A DNA stretch of 64,000 bases from Solanum dulcamara (GCF_947179165.1 NC_077238.1:82055757-82119756); one strand, 5' to 3'; shown: positions 22,351 to 35,215, counted from the stretch's first letter. The notes: a model not told the origin generated them from the letters alone. Numbers and translations are program-made.

Positions 22351-24690
22351 ATCCGAGACAGATCTAAGATTTTAAATTTACAAATTCTATATTTTATGAT
22401 AGAATAACGAGTAAGTTCGAGATAAATAGTTTATACATATATATATATAAAAAGCTATTGATACTATCGAATCTATAACTTGTGGTGTAATTTTAATTTT
22501 TTTTTAACTAAAGACACTTGTGGTGTAATTATGCTCCTGAGTTACATATATAGCGAGTGAGTTCGAGATAAATAGTTTATTAGTTTATTGTGGATTTTGA
22601 TTGTCTAAAATGTGTAATATTATATGATGAATTTTTACTATACAATAATATATCAGAATGTTATCACCTAAGCAACGTTATATTAGTATCTGAGGATTTG
22701 AGGCAAGTTTAAATGGGATAATGTAAATAGTAAGATTTCATATAACATGTAATCAAGATATAATTGTTAGGTATTTATCTATATAATAACATGTAGCAAC
22801 ATAGATGGACCTAGATCATTTATAGGTTCACGTGAATCAGTAGCATTTATATATATTTTTTTCGAACTCAATTATTGTTATATATTAACTTTAAATAATA
22901 TTAGAGATTTGATTGAATAACAAGAAAGGATTTACTAGGTCTTCAACATATGTTGTCTTTTGGTTGGATATAGGCATAATAGACATGCAATTATTTTGAA
23001 CTCCTAAGCCACCAATGAATACCAAATACTAAAATAATTCATTAATTCACTATTCTTCGTTTTTTATTTAGTGTTTGATATTTATCTTAAAACTTTAATT
23101 AATTGGAATTTACATTACGTGATTTATTAAAATGCAAAATATTTCCTACCAATTTTTTTTTAATACATAAAATTTGAATTCGAAATTTTTAATTAAAGTT
23201 GTCGAAATCCTATTCATCATACCATGAACCTTTCATTTATAGCACCCAGCAAGATGAGTAAGAGTTAATAGTTGTTTTACTTTATATGTGGTAGACTATA
23301 AACCTTTTTGATAAATAGTGCTTCCATGGTCCAATATGAAAAGGAAAGAAAAATATTCTAAATTTGATTGGATACCAAGTAAGGGTCAGTAGAAGTAAGT
23401 AATAGAGTCGGAATTTTTAATTAAAGGAATTAAAATATATATTTTTTTTAAAATGGACGCATGAATAAATAAATAAAAATCAACATCTAATATACATAAC
23501 TTCTTTCTATCTGTTCACACAATATAATTTTTCGTTAAAGCGGTGTTATTTGATAAATTTTGACTCCTCTCGGACAAAGATTACATATGTTGCCATTTGG
23601 TTGGGTATAGACTTAGGCATGCAATTTTTTTGGGAATTCCTAAGGAACAATGAAGACCACAAATTAAAATAGCCACTAACTCACCAACTCTTAAATTCAT
23701 TTTCATCTAATTGTGCATATAGTGGGGGAGTGGGAAAAAAGGTTTGGAAGTTTCTTCTCTTTTTCTTGGAAGTCACTCTTTGAATGACAATTTTCATATT
23801 TTTCTTGCTTTGCTTTCTCCTTGAAAACTCAATCATAACATATTGACACTAAATTCAACAATCCAAAGTCTTGTAGTGCTCTTCCCTTTTTATTGTATAC
23901 TTTAAATTAATATAGCATGTCGTGTTCAAATCATCTTATATGTAATTACATAAAAACAAAACTTTATAGAAGGAAATTTAAAAAGAAATTATAGTGTCAT
24001 ACTTAGAATTTGAAACTTGTGATTGAAAGTAATATTTGAAACCCCTTTATCTTTATACTAAAATTTTACTTGTATAATTTAACAAGGTATATATTATCAA
24101 AGAAATTAAACTCATTTTTCTCTCTATCATATCATAAAGTATTCATATATTCCAAAAAAAGCTTATATTTCTTTTATCTCTAAGACGTTTTCTAGAACTT
24201 TGGACAAGTTACGACCACCCTCATAACTTGTGAAAGTTGTGTCTATCCAACCACCACTGCGCCCTACCCAGTGTATCCCACTGGTGGAATCTGAAGAAGG
24301 TAGTGTGTAAACAATATTGTCCTTGCCTTGTGAAGGCAAAGAAGTTGTTTCCCGATAAAACATAAATAACAACTAATAAGAATGGCATGGAGAAGATCAG
24401 CCAAAAAGACAATGGCACTATGTAAAGTCAACACAGTACTTGATTGCTGTGTAAAATGAGTTTTGCAGCTTCCAAGCTGCAATACACCATTGAATTTTAA
24501 AATTTGTTCAGGAGTCAGAATCTGCATCAACTCACTTTGATGTCTAAAGCACTGAAAAATTCCTGGTATAGGTTGTATCATATATAATAATGTTCACTTC
24601 AGTCAAAGATCAAGATAACCTGCCATGACTTTCAAAAGTAAAAACTAGTTTTGAGCCCGTTTTCGATTGAGCTCTCTAGATTCTTGAGGC
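22351..24690. other. AT-rich intergenic region
   Basis: No gene recognised. A direct repetition of 'gcgagtgagttcgagataaatag'-like wording occurs near 22410 and 22550. The right end holds a decayed RTE-tail element and the NAC gene 3' UTR. Confidence 0.55.
24195..24345 (-). mobile_element. Decayed RTE-tail element near the NAC 3' end
   Basis: On the minus strand: GGGAAACAACTTCTTTGCCT, TGTTTACACACTACCTTCTT, GATTCCACCAGTGGGATACA, CTGGGTAGGGC. This follows the shared RTE 3' tail, with the TTG repeat lost. Confidence 0.6.
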
Positions 24691-24691
24691 C

Positions 24692-27600
24692 TTATGTGGC
24701 ACGAATTAAGGTCCCAATTTTGAAGGTTGTGGAAAGAATGAGGACCCAAAGGAACAGATAATAGAACCAGCACCAGGACACTGTCGAAATTGTCTTCCCA
24801 GGAAGAATACTAACTGCTGATTCCAAGCGAGCGGAGATATCACCACGCTGTGATAAGCCTAAAGATAGGATAACGCTGTAATTCCCATGCTTTCCCATCA
24901 ACCCGTCCATCCCATTGCCACTCACAGTCATGTTCGTTATTTGAATCAAACCAGTGACGTGGATTGAACTGGATGCTTCTGAGGAAGAATTCATACGGAG
25001 AGCTGAGTTTTTTGAAGGGAACTCTGAAGCATATGCAGGAGGAGCAGGAATACCGCCCAACATGCAGCTTGCCTGCTTCATAAATGGATACTTATAATCT
25101 GCACCATTGAAAAATAAGTGAAAATAAGATAAAAAATGTTATCTTAAGAAACAGAATTGTTGGTTTAACTGAAATTCTTGCTAAGCAAATCTTGAGTATC
25201 GAGTCCAAAAAGAACCCTTATCACTACCTGATCCAAATTTAGATGGTTCCAGTTTCGATGATGATGCAACATTCTTCTTTTGGTCCTCGGGCTCTTCACT
25301 TGGTGCAATTGGTTGATCAGTTACCTCACCAATATTCTGTCATGAAAGTAGTTAGCTAAGATTCAAGAAGACCAGGACATAACAAGTACAAGAAGTGGAG
25401 TCAGTAAGTAATGTTACCTTCTCCTCCAGAGATGCCAAGTCGGAGACATGATCATCACCTCCAATCGTCATTGGTGGATTGAAACCCATACTTTGGAAGT
25501 CATCATCTGCATCAAAGAATGTAAGGTACTCCTCAAGCATGTCAAAACCTGACGTATCAACCTCAATGGGTCTTGAAAGATCACTAGCTTCAAGGAATGC
25601 TCCATCATTGAATTGAAGGTTATCAGTTGCAGTTACAATTGGTTCATCAAGCAAGTAATCCACATCTTCAATGTTCACACTATTGCTTGGTTCACTCATG
25701 AATTCATGCTTGACGGGATTTGCATCTGCATTCTGTTGAATTGCAGGATCAAATGATTCCTGCTCGTCCGGTTGCTGAAGCCAGTTTTGTGCTTCATCAA
25801 AGGAGTTACTTGTTTCCCCACTATTGCTAGCATTTTCCTCACTATAGAGGTTCAAAGGAGGTGGAACACCATCCACAGGTGTGTCGGTCCCGAGAATCTG
25901 GTGCAAGAGAAATATGCACCAAAATGAGAAGATACATATCAACTCTATCCAAAATAGATAGCAAATTTATCTAAATATAAACAGGAAACAGGCTGCTAGC
26001 CTTGCTTTCTTTTATATGGAGGTACAGACAGGATGACTCAAGATATAGGATCCAAAAGCTTCATCAACTCGGACTACACAGAATTGATAATGAGAAATAT
26101 CCATTGTTACTCATGTTGGTGTCAAAGACACCATAATAGAGTAACTTCAAGGATGAATCACTATTTGCACTCTGTAAAAATCAGATTTGTATGCTACTAA
26201 CAGCTGTCCCTTAAAATCTTAAAGGCAAAACTATGCATGTATAATTCATTGGTCGCAATAAGTAGCACTGAAATACCACATTTAAGCTTAAAAGCGAGGA
26301 CCTCAGCACTTCAAATCTAGAATATAAAGAAATCGCAGCCCTCAAATGAAAGCTCTTCTTCGGATTAAAAGTGACTCAGTGATACTGTGATAGTTGCATG
26401 CTAGTCTGTCAAGTTCCATAACTTTTTGTTCATGAGAAGCAATGTCATTAACACCACTAGGCATTAGTGAAACTGGCCCCTAGACTATGATCAAGTTGCA
26501 AGAGCACCACGTGTGCTGTGTGTGTTCGTTAGACACATGCCCACGCACTCGAAATCCTACCGCAAATAAAAACATATTATTTAAGTGGAGAACGATTAAG
26601 AGGGCACATTATCCACTGAGTTTCGAACCATGTGTCACTGTCTCTTGGGGATTTCTAGGTTATAAAAAGAAAAAAAGAAAAACCAGGCATAACAATGCTG
26701 CCGAGACACAGGAAACAGAGGGAAGTTAACATTTCTTGCATTTTATTACATTTAAATGCGACATGTCTTGTTAGGCTTTGTGTGTGTTCATATGTGATTT
26801 TTTTTTTGGGGGGGGGGGGGGGAACAGGAGGGGGGGGGTATGCTAAGCAAAAATGAACCAGATTTTTAGCGGACCAAGGCATAACCCGAACAGAGAAAAG
26901 TAAAATGTACGTCACAAATGTATATACCTGCTCAAGATCATGTCCATCTAGATAGATATCATCTCCAAATTCAACTTCCTCAGCCTCCTCCTCCTTGGGA
27001 ACAATTTCTAACTCATCATCCTCCCATTCCTCCTCAACAAAAGGTGCCCCATACTTTTCCCCATTCTTTGGCCCTGCACCACTCTTCTGGAAGACTCTAC
27101 ATAGCACAAGTGTATCCTTTACACCAAAAAGAGGAGAAGAAAATAAGTTAACAGGAAGAAACACAACTCAATATATAAATTAGCAAAAACAATCAGCATC
27201 ATCCGGTTCAAGAAAGAAAAAAGAAGGGGAGAAGGGGGGGGGGGGGTTATCTCCTTCCTGAGAAATAGTCATTCACTATTCTTTTCCCTGCAGCACCAGG
27301 TTTAGAGAGGGGTTGAGAGACGCAGGAAGCCATTGCATCGAACAACCATAACCACATGTTTATACGATCTCACCTGAACAATTCCAGCTTTATCCAACTC
27401 CTCATCAATTAGTTTGTACTCATGCATGACCCAATTAGTCCTCTGACCTTTTGGAGCCCGACCACTATGAAAAACTAGAGTCTTCTTCATACCGACAACC
27501 TTAGACTTATGATGGACAGCCCTGTCCTTTCCAGTTGTCTTCCAGTAGCCTCGTTCTGTTGCCCGATTGGTTTTTGCTCCATTACCATGCTTCCTGTCAA

Positions 27601-29808
27601 GCACGCTGAAAAAGTACCATTCCAAATCTCTTGTTTTCAACCTCGACATACCTAAGACACAGATAAAATTATGCTAAGGTTAACCAATCAAACAAAAACT
27701 TTTTATACTAAGCTTACTTTAGGGATCGTGACTATATAAACACCAATTCAGTAAAAGCATAATCAGATGTTTTAATAAACAAATCCAAAATGGTGCCAGG
27801 TTGTGATTTATAACTCCATACAGAGGAAAATAAGATAGGAAAGCTATTGTCTAACATGCCAAATCACAAAAGAGGGTTGTGAACATATTCTTGAAGGATA
27901 ACATGCCATAAATAGTAAAATGACACTCCCTTTGTCCAATTTATGTGACACACTTTCCTTTTTAGTCCGTCCCAAAAAGAATGTCACCTTTCTATATTTA
28001 GAAACAATTATACTTTAAAATCCCCCCTTTACTCTTAGTGAGATGATTTACAACCATACAAATATCTAAGGCTTATTTTGGACCACAAAATTCAAAAGTC
28101 CTCTTTTCTTTCTTAAACACCGTGCCTTGTTAAATGTGTGCCACATAAATTGGGACAGAGGGATAATAAAAAACTGCGTCTCTTTTTTTTTTTTTTTTGA
28201 ATCGAGCGAGATGGTAAAAGATAAGAATGTACCGTAGATGCTCTACTAAACAGATAAATGGTAATTTCTAACAGACAGACCTAAAAAAGCTATGCTCAAT
28301 CTTAGTCCTTAGGCTGTAATCCATGTTTGCACTGTACAAATATTTTTTTGATTACCATGGCTTCTGAACTAGCTTGCACTCACCTCAATTAATTCCACTG
28401 GATACATGCTACCTAGTACCGGGTAACTCTGTCCACCGAGGCTTGAACAAATGGGAGGAAATCACCTACTAGTTCTCAAGCCACTTCATTGACCACAATG
28501 CAACACCTTGCATGTTGTTCCCAGTGTACACATTATACATAACTAATCAACACAGATGCATAAATGTACGTACTTCTGACAAAATATATGCATACACGTG
28601 ACTCAAGCACTCTGAACAAAAACTTGAACCACGAGCCAATCTCCTAACTTACAATTGAACATTAGAAAATTGGAGTAAGAAGCAAACTAAGTCATTAAAA
28701 TGTGGAAAACCCAATGAAACCAAAACCTACTTCGTCGATGGAAGCAAATAAGACGAGCCAGAGCAAATTGGCAATCTTCCTGAAGGAACACATCCCACCC
28801 CAGTTCAAAACTGCCTATCATATTTATGAACTGATAGTATTAACTGGCAGAACAAACTGGCAGTTCTGTATTAGTTGACAAGTGAAGCTGAGTGAAGAAC
28901 TATATACTTTCAAGCTATTAACTTTAAAGGCAAGAAAGAAACACTACCAAAAAACTCAGATAGAAATCTTGTTCATTTAGCTAGAAATTTATCAATCAAT
29001 AACTACATCTCAATCCCAAATTAGTTGAATTTGCCTATATAAATCCTCCTCCATGTCCGTTCCCTATTTATTATATCCCTTTAATCTTGCTTTGATTACT
29101 TCCTTTGAGTTGAAGGTCTCTCGAAAACCACCTCACTACCCAAAAGGTAGGAGTAAGTTCTACATACATCCTACACTCCCCCAAACCCCAACTGTGGAAT
29201 TACACTGGGCATGTTGATTAGTTCCTTTGAGCTGAGGGTGTATCGAAAACAGGTTATCTACCCAAAAGGTAGAGGTTAAGTTCTAAATACATCCTACCCT
29301 CTCCAGACCCACAAGTGGAATTACACCAGGCATGTTGATGAAGTTGTATTCGTTCCCTATTCGATGTCAACCTACCACAACTCTTCTCAGACTTTAAATC
29401 AGCTACCCAGTACTCAACCAAAGCTCACACAATAGTCAAACGTACACGGAAGATGAATTCACTACATTTAGCTCCATAGATCTAACAAATTAAACCCCAA
29501 TTCACCCAAAAACACATAAAGACGTTACTCTGCATCAATTATTCATCAAATAACAAATGAAAAAAAACGAAGATTCTAGAAAAAAGAAAAAAAGAGTCTA
29601 ACCCAGAAGATTCTAGAAAGAGGAAAAAAAGGGTCTTACCCGGAAGATCCCATGGTTCAACTTTGTAAATATCGATCTCTGAAATAGCATCAAATCTCAA
29701 GGGTTTACCAATAATCTTTCTCCGTAGATAGTACCTAACTAACTCTTCATCCGTCGGATGAAATCTGAACCCCGGCGCCATCAATTTCGTCGACCCTTTT
29801 GATTCCAT
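24692..29808 (-). CDS. NAC078: Membrane-anchored NAC transcription factor (NAC053/NAC078 type)
   Basis: Six exons: 29808-29640, 27651-27374, 27116-26928, 25897-25418, 25336-25228, 25098-24692. Total 1632 bases, 543 residues. The NAC DNA-binding domain covers about residues 10-158 ([75 protein letters not shown]). The acidic middle ([25 protein letters not shown]) is a likely activation region. Conserved [19 protein letters not shown] and [13 protein letters not shown] segments follow. Residues about 517-540 form a single hydrophobic helix near the end, the tail anchor of NTL factors released from the ER membrane by proteolysis under stress. Arabidopsis NAC053/NAC078 control the proteasome-stress regulon. 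The start at 29808 is the first in-frame ATG. Confidence 0.92.
27924..28164. mobile_element. Stowaway-like MITE in intron 1 of the NAC078-type gene
   Basis: Left end CTCCCTTTGTCCAATTTATG and right end CATAAATTGGGACAGAGGGA are inverted repeats of the Tc1/mariner (Stowaway) type, about 240 bases apart, with a non-coding interior. A related remnant sits in intron 1 of the SKS gene (about 39010-39095). Confidence 0.75.
28385..28520 (-). mobile_element. tRNA-derived SINE (TS/SolS type) in intron 1 of the NAC078-type gene
   Basis: On the minus strand: TGGTCAATGAAGTGGCTTGA, GTAGGTGATTTCCTCCCATT, AAGCCTCGGTGGACAGAGTT, ACCCGGTACTAGGTAGC. The same order is found at 63705-63885 and, more decayed, in the array at 12355-13075. 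Confidence 0.7.
29105..29335 (+). mobile_element. Two adjacent RTE-tail elements in intron 1 of the NAC078-type gene
   Basis: Two direct copies (about 29105-29215 and 29226-29335) of the shared tail, each with TCGAAAAC, CCCAAAAGGTAG, AAGTTCTA, ATACATCCTAC and AATTACAC, both ending CATGTTGAT instead of TTG repeats. They look like one duplicated insertion. Just upstream (about 29005-29080) lies another SINE-like tail ('ctcaatcccaaattagttga'). Confidence 0.65.
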
Positions 29809-29835
29809 CAATCCCAGATAACAATTTTGGATCAA

Positions 29836-31203
29836 ATTCTGTAAAATTAGTAACGATTTAACAAGAAATGCTTCACTATAACAGTTGAAAGTTCATACAC
29901 CAACAAAAAACAACACAATTTTGCTAAGATTTAAGGGTTACAGAGAGAGAAGACGGCGAAGATGAAGAGGTGTTATACTTGGAAAAAAGTTGGTCAAGAA
30001 ATAATTTATATGACTTTATATATTATTGGATCACGCTACTGCTACGTAAAATAGTTAAAGCTTTGACACGTTTTGGTGGACTTTACCTTTAAATTATTTG
30101 TATCCGATTTTGATCGTATATGTATCTAAGTGGATTCACATGTATACACTAATTCTTTTATTTGTCTTTTTATCTTGCTCGTCTTTCTCTCTCACCTTCC
30201 TTTCTCCTTTCTTTGACTCGTTTATTTCCTATGTATTTATATTTTAAAATGCAACTAGTATCTCAAATACATGTATTTAGTGTGATCTATAGATACGGAC
30301 TCTCTCGCTGATGTCCATCCTGTCTCACTTGTCTTTCTTCCTTTCTCGCTCGCTTCTCTCCTTATGTATTTGTATTTTATAATGTATTTGATATTAAAAA
30401 TACATGTTTTTGGGTGTATTTAACTTGAATGAAATTATTAATTAGTGAAAAAATATGTAATTATATCAAATTATAAAAAGAGTTAATAAATATGATAAAA
30501 ATATTTATGTAATTAAATAGTTAATCGTTAAAAATATTATATATATATATTTTTGGAATAACTTCACACCTAAGCATACATAGCTAGGAAAAGTCGTCAC
30601 TCCTCTCTTTTATCTCAAAAAGATAATAATTATCAAAATGTACTTTCTTTTTTGTAACAAAAAGAAAATTACGTGAAGATTTACTTTGTATTTAAAATGT
30701 AAAACAATAGTGCATATATTTATGTGTATGATGTGACAATTATTATATACATCATCAATCTTCTTTCCAGTTTTGATCAAACTAATATCTTGATCAGTTC
30801 GTCTAAATTTTGATAGACAAAATTATCGATAATTGAAATAGTTGAGGTGTACATCCATCTTATCAAGATATTTATGTTATTCGGATTTTTTAAAAGTGGT
30901 GCGGCACTTATGTCCCATCCTCAAATAATGCACTTGCACTATTTTATAGTTTTTGAAAAATCCAAACAATATAACCTAACACCACTGCTATCAAACAATA
31001 ATTTCATTCAGACAAGAGGCAAGACTCAAGATGTTTAATTAAAATTTAAAACCAATGCAATAGAAAAAATTCTGCAGATACCTAAAAGGTACATTTGGTC
31101 CAGTTTACAGTAAGAACTACAGATATGTCTCAAACATCTCTTTAATATCTTGCTCTTCCTGAAGATAGTACAAAGCTAAAACGCATTGAAATGCTGCGAT
31201 AGT
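29836..31203. other. Intergenic region between the two NAC genes
   Basis: Contains the promoter and leader of the NAC078-type gene on the left (about 29836-30000) and a dispersed repeat (30070-30540). No gene seen. Confidence 0.6.
30070..30540. repeat. Dispersed repeat, copy 1
   Basis: Shares ordered wording with 49165-49560: 'tacatgtatttagt(g/a)tgat', a CT-rich 'ctctcgct...ctcgctcgct' stretch, 'atgtatttgtattt', 'aaaatacatgt' and a closing 'aattagtgaaa...taataaatatgat'. Each copy is itself internally repeated. Non-coding; class unknown. Confidence 0.6.
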
Positions 31204-34200
31204 CTAACCACCTCGGACATGTCTTCTCATGTCTTCATTCTCTTTGGTCAAAAGATCAATCCGCGATTGAAGAACGTTGATCATGGCTTGAGCTCTCATC
31301 ACTTCAATCTTCAGCGTCTCCCTCTCCATGGAAATATTTAGGATCCCAGTCTCTAAGTTGCTAATGAACTTCAAGTAGCCTGGAGGGACGGATTTTTCAA
31401 GATTGGAGGAATCAAATGTCAGGGGATTAGAAGGTTGGCTTTCCTTGGGCTCAAAGGACTCTAACAAGGGGAATCCTAGGGGGCAATCTTTCGTCGTCAT
31501 CATATTCACCGGATCCTGGCTAGTAATAGTTGAATCTTCAGAACCGTTTGCACGGCTAGAGCTCGGAACATTATGCTTCGATCTCTTACTTTGGCTTAAA
31601 GAGAGAAGTTCAGGTTCTTCTGATCTCTCCCTCTTGCAAGCAAATGGAAGACATTGAAGTTCAATCACATTTTCACTATGGAGAGCAGTCTTGGGCGGAG
31701 CATCCTGTTATCAAAAGGTCACAATCAGTGGCGAGCAAAATAAATGTCATACTGCCAAAGTTAAGCACACACCAAGGTTTATCGAATAAGAAATGCACAA
31801 AATTATACGGGATAGATAAACCTCAAGTTTATGCAATCAGATGCTAATGGATATGAGTTATGCTTCTTAAAGAATTAAGAAGAATCCCCCGAAACTAAAA
31901 GAAAGAAATGGAAACTTCTTTTAACTTGCAAAAGACTCAACTAAAGGCGAAGTCCGCATAAAAACAAAGTAAAATATTGTGAGAGCACTAAAGAATGATC
32001 AGATACACTCCATATTCCAGGTGAGAATTCGACAAGATTGAAATCCAAAATATAATAATCAGTAGGTCTTGAGAAGCTCTCGTTGATCATGTAATACTTC
32101 AAGTTAGCTTACCATTTATCTTATTTCATGAACAACCCTACCACCAAAGAAAAATATTTTTCTCTGATGCATGCTAAAGACAGACCTATACATCTTGCTG
32201 AATTACAGTCCACTTTGCCAAAAACTTCCAATCTAGGAGTGGTTTTCAGAATTTATTTTTGTAGCTTCATAAATGAATCATCTCACCCAACGAACTGAAG
32301 TCCAGGACATCTGGAGTAGGTGATGGTTATGATGATGAAGCAGTTATTGACAAAGACATATGTGACATGATGCAGTTTCTCAACAGGAATCTAGTGATAT
32401 CTCAAAGTGAACATGGGCATCGAGAGGGACTTAGGTGGAACAAGATGCTAAACTGTTAAGTAAGCAAAATATTCCAACAGTAATACTCACTGAAGTAGAT
32501 AAATACAAGGAGAAAGAAGAGAAATGGAAAAGTAGCAAAAGTTTAAAATTTCGAGTAACGACATTGACATTCATACTTTATTCTGGTTTGTCATTTTGAT
32601 TCCTTCCTTTAGTAATATCAACGGTAAAACAAGATGTTAAACCGTTATCTACAACTAACAGAACAACAAGAAGGTCGAAAGCCAAGGAGACAAAAGATGA
32701 CACAAAATAGCAAAAAGTTTACAATTAAGAAAAGAAGAGCAACAACAAATAGCAAAAATTTGCAATTAAGAAAAGGTGTAACGACAAAGTAGAAAAAAGA
32801 TTGCAATTAAGAAAAGAAGAGCAACAACAAAATAGCAAAAAAGTTTGCAATTAAGAGCATTATATCGACACTGACAACATAGGCATTCATACTTCCCAAT
32901 TCTGGTTTGTCCATCGCTCCATCTGATTCTTTCTTTACCAGTAGTAAAGCCATTGCATTAAGTGCAATGTTTCAGCAATCTAAGAGAGATCACATTAAAA
33001 GGAAATAATGACAACCAAACAGAAACCTGGTCAAGGTCGTTGCTCTCAACTCGTGCTTCAACACCATTCACCGCATCATCCTCTGTCTCTCCTCCAGGAA
33101 GCACGGCTGAATCATCATCCCATTCCTCCTCAATAAATGGTGCATATCTGTCACCAGTTGGTGGTCCCAAACCACTTTTTTGGAAGATTCTACATAGAAC
33201 AAAGGAATCCTATATCCTCGCAAACCAACACAAGGGAATCTTTTAAGATCCGATACTCAATATGGAAAGTAGCAAAGTTAATAAAAACGCTAGTTCGAAC
33301 CTGCACGATTCCAGCCTTCTCCAACTCTTTGTCCGCAAGCCTGTACTCATGCATTACCCAATTTGTTCTCTTGCCATCAGGAGCTCGACCACTATGGAAA
33401 ACGAGTGTCTTCTTCATCCCAATGGCCTGAGACTTATGGCTAATATGACGATCCTTCCCAGTAGCTTTCCAGTAGCCTTGACCAGTAGCTCGGTTAAGTC
33501 GAGATCCATTACAATACTTCTTATCCACGGGGCTGAAAAAGTACCACTCCATATCTCTGCTCTTCACTGATGAATATTCTGCACCACATCAATCAATATG
33601 TCTTTCATGAAAAAGAAAAGGCTAAAAATTTCACAAGAAGAATGGAAGTGGGCTCATACAAATTAATCACTAGCTCAAACAAATACAGAAGAATGACTAG
33701 TACAACAACCCAACAACAAGAAATGCTATTCTTATAGAACTGCACACTAACTTCCTTGTACATTTTGTTGTGTGCATTCCAACAACAACAACGAGCCTCA
33801 ATCCCAAACAAGTTGAGGGCGGCTATATGAATCCCCACTTCTTCATTTAAGCCCATTTTCACATCACTGCTATATGCATTCCAATTCAACTAATTTATTC
33901 ATATCCATACTAAGACCAGTAATTTAACCGTAAATTAGTCTTATCCATACAAAATCTTGAGCAAACAAAGAAGCACTTCAGTATATGTCTATACTTTCCT
34001 CCTCTGATTCCTCTTTAAAAATACTCAAACAACAAAGATTTATAATCAAATATACTCAAGGTTCAATCTTTCTGTTTTTTTGGACAAGTAAATACTAAAA
34101 ATTCAATCTTTATCATAAATCAATCTTATACATTCAAAACAAATTATTTCTAGCATCTAAAACCTCCTAAATCCAATCCCCACCCCACCCACCACTCACA

Positions 34201-34455
34201 AAATTCAACATAAAAATTAAGAAAATAAATCAGCAAAAAAGGAGATTGAATTGAACCTGCAAGCTCACAAGGTTCAGCTTTGTATACATCAATTTCAGTA
34301 ACAGCTTGAAACCTGAATGGCTTCCCACAAACCTTTCGCCTGAGATAGTACCTAACTAATTCCTCATCCGTCGGATGGAACCTGAATCCCGGCGCTAAAG
34401 ACGTCGGCGCCGGCGCCGTCACAGCCCCTGACACCATAGATCCTTCTTGCTCCAT
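31204..34455 (-). CDS. NAC052: NAC transcription factor with C-terminal coiled coil (NAC050/NAC052 type)
   Basis: Four exons: 34455-34257, 33578-33301, 33209-33027, 31704-31204. Total 1161 bases, 386 residues. The NAC domain spans about residues 18-170 ([66 protein letters not shown]). It is followed by [19 protein letters not shown], a basic KRERSEE...KRSKH segment and a C-terminal coiled coil (about 335-386: [37 protein letters not shown]). No membrane anchor. Arabidopsis NAC050/NAC052 use a similar C-terminus to contact the histone demethylase JMJ14 and repress genes including flowering genes. Exon 2 is 278 bases, exactly as in the adjacent NAC gene, and intron phases match, so the two are an old tandem pair. 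Confidence 0.88.
32533..32945 (-). repeat. Local duplication and ~41-44 bp tandem repeats in intron 3 of the NAC052-type gene
   Basis: The word 'aattaag' with 'gcaattaagaaaagaagagc' context recurs at 32723, 32764, 32805 and 32849 (periods 41, 41, 44). The flanks on both sides share 'cgacattgacattcatact', 'ttctggtttgtc' and 'gattc' words (about 32555-32620 and 32867-32945), so the block lies within a larger duplication. Confidence 0.7.
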
Positions 34456-34458
34456 TTC

Positions 34459-34551
34459 TCAACCCAAAAATTCCCAAAAAAAAAAAACGACAAACACCAA
34501 CTTTTTTAAGGATACCCAATTAAGAAAGAAATCCAGAAAGAATTGAAACAT
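34459..34551 (-). CDS. Possible upstream ORF of the NAC052-type gene
   Basis: On the minus strand an ATG at 34551 opens 30 codons (MFQFFLDFFLNWVSLKKLVF then VVFFFWEFLG) that stop at 34459, three bases before the main ATG and in the same frame. A second overlapping short frame starts at about 34579. The peptide is strongly hydrophobic. If this stretch stays in the mRNA, translation of the NAC protein would need leaky scanning. It may instead be a small 5' UTR intron, because a GT at about 34578 and a pyrimidine-rich AG just before the main ATG could be spliced. Confidence 0.35.
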   Translation of the reverse strand: MFQFFLDFFLNWVSLKKLVFVVFFFWEFLG

Positions 34552-34771
34552 AAAGATAGGGGGAAAAGGGATACCATAGATATGAGAATTGAGAAGATTA
34601 GAAGTGAAGTAAAGTGAAAATTGGAAAGGATACTTGCTTAACAAGGTAATTGAAAATCCAAGAAAGATTAGCCGTTTATAGGGGACAAAGTGGATTTGTG
34701 GATTACATTTATTTAGACAAAAAAAAAAGATTTTATTTTTCTATTTTGGAAACTAAATTTGTTGTTCTTTT

Positions 34772-35215
34772 TTATTTTGGTTATTTATTGATCAAATTAA
34801 TTCACAGGACGACAGTGAATTATAAATGGAAGGGAGGGAATTCAAGTTTTATTTAGTGAAGTTTATTGATCAGATTAATTGAGATTCGCATCGAAAAGTG
34901 ATAAAATTAGTCGAAAAGGATGAAATTCATATTTTGATTTAGTTGTTCAATATTTTATTAATCAGGCTAATTTAGATTTATATCGGATAATGATAAATTA
35001 GATGGAAGAAAATGGAGTTCAACTTTTGTTTAGTCGCGTTGGTATTTGAAGTTTATTGATCAACGCACTAGACAAGTGATAAAGTGTAGGTGGAAGGGAG
35101 GGAGTTCAACTTTTGTTTAGTTACCTCGGTATTTGAAGCTTACTGATTAGATTAAATTAAATTTGCGTTCGATAGAGATAGATTAGATTTGAAAAAAATG
35201 AAGTTCAATTTTTAT
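34772..35215. repeat. Degenerate ~90-bp tandem repeats upstream of the NAC052-type gene
   Basis: About five imperfect units share 'gagttcaacttttgtttagt', 'ggtatttgaagtttattgat', 'cagattaat' and 'gataaa...ggaaggga'. They lie just upstream of the leader, in the likely promoter. Confidence 0.6.

Noticed and set aside
34459..34644. A 61-codon uORF upstream of the NAC052-type gene
   Set aside because: The apparent start at 34644 is TTG. Only the 30-codon frame from the ATG at 34551 is kept.
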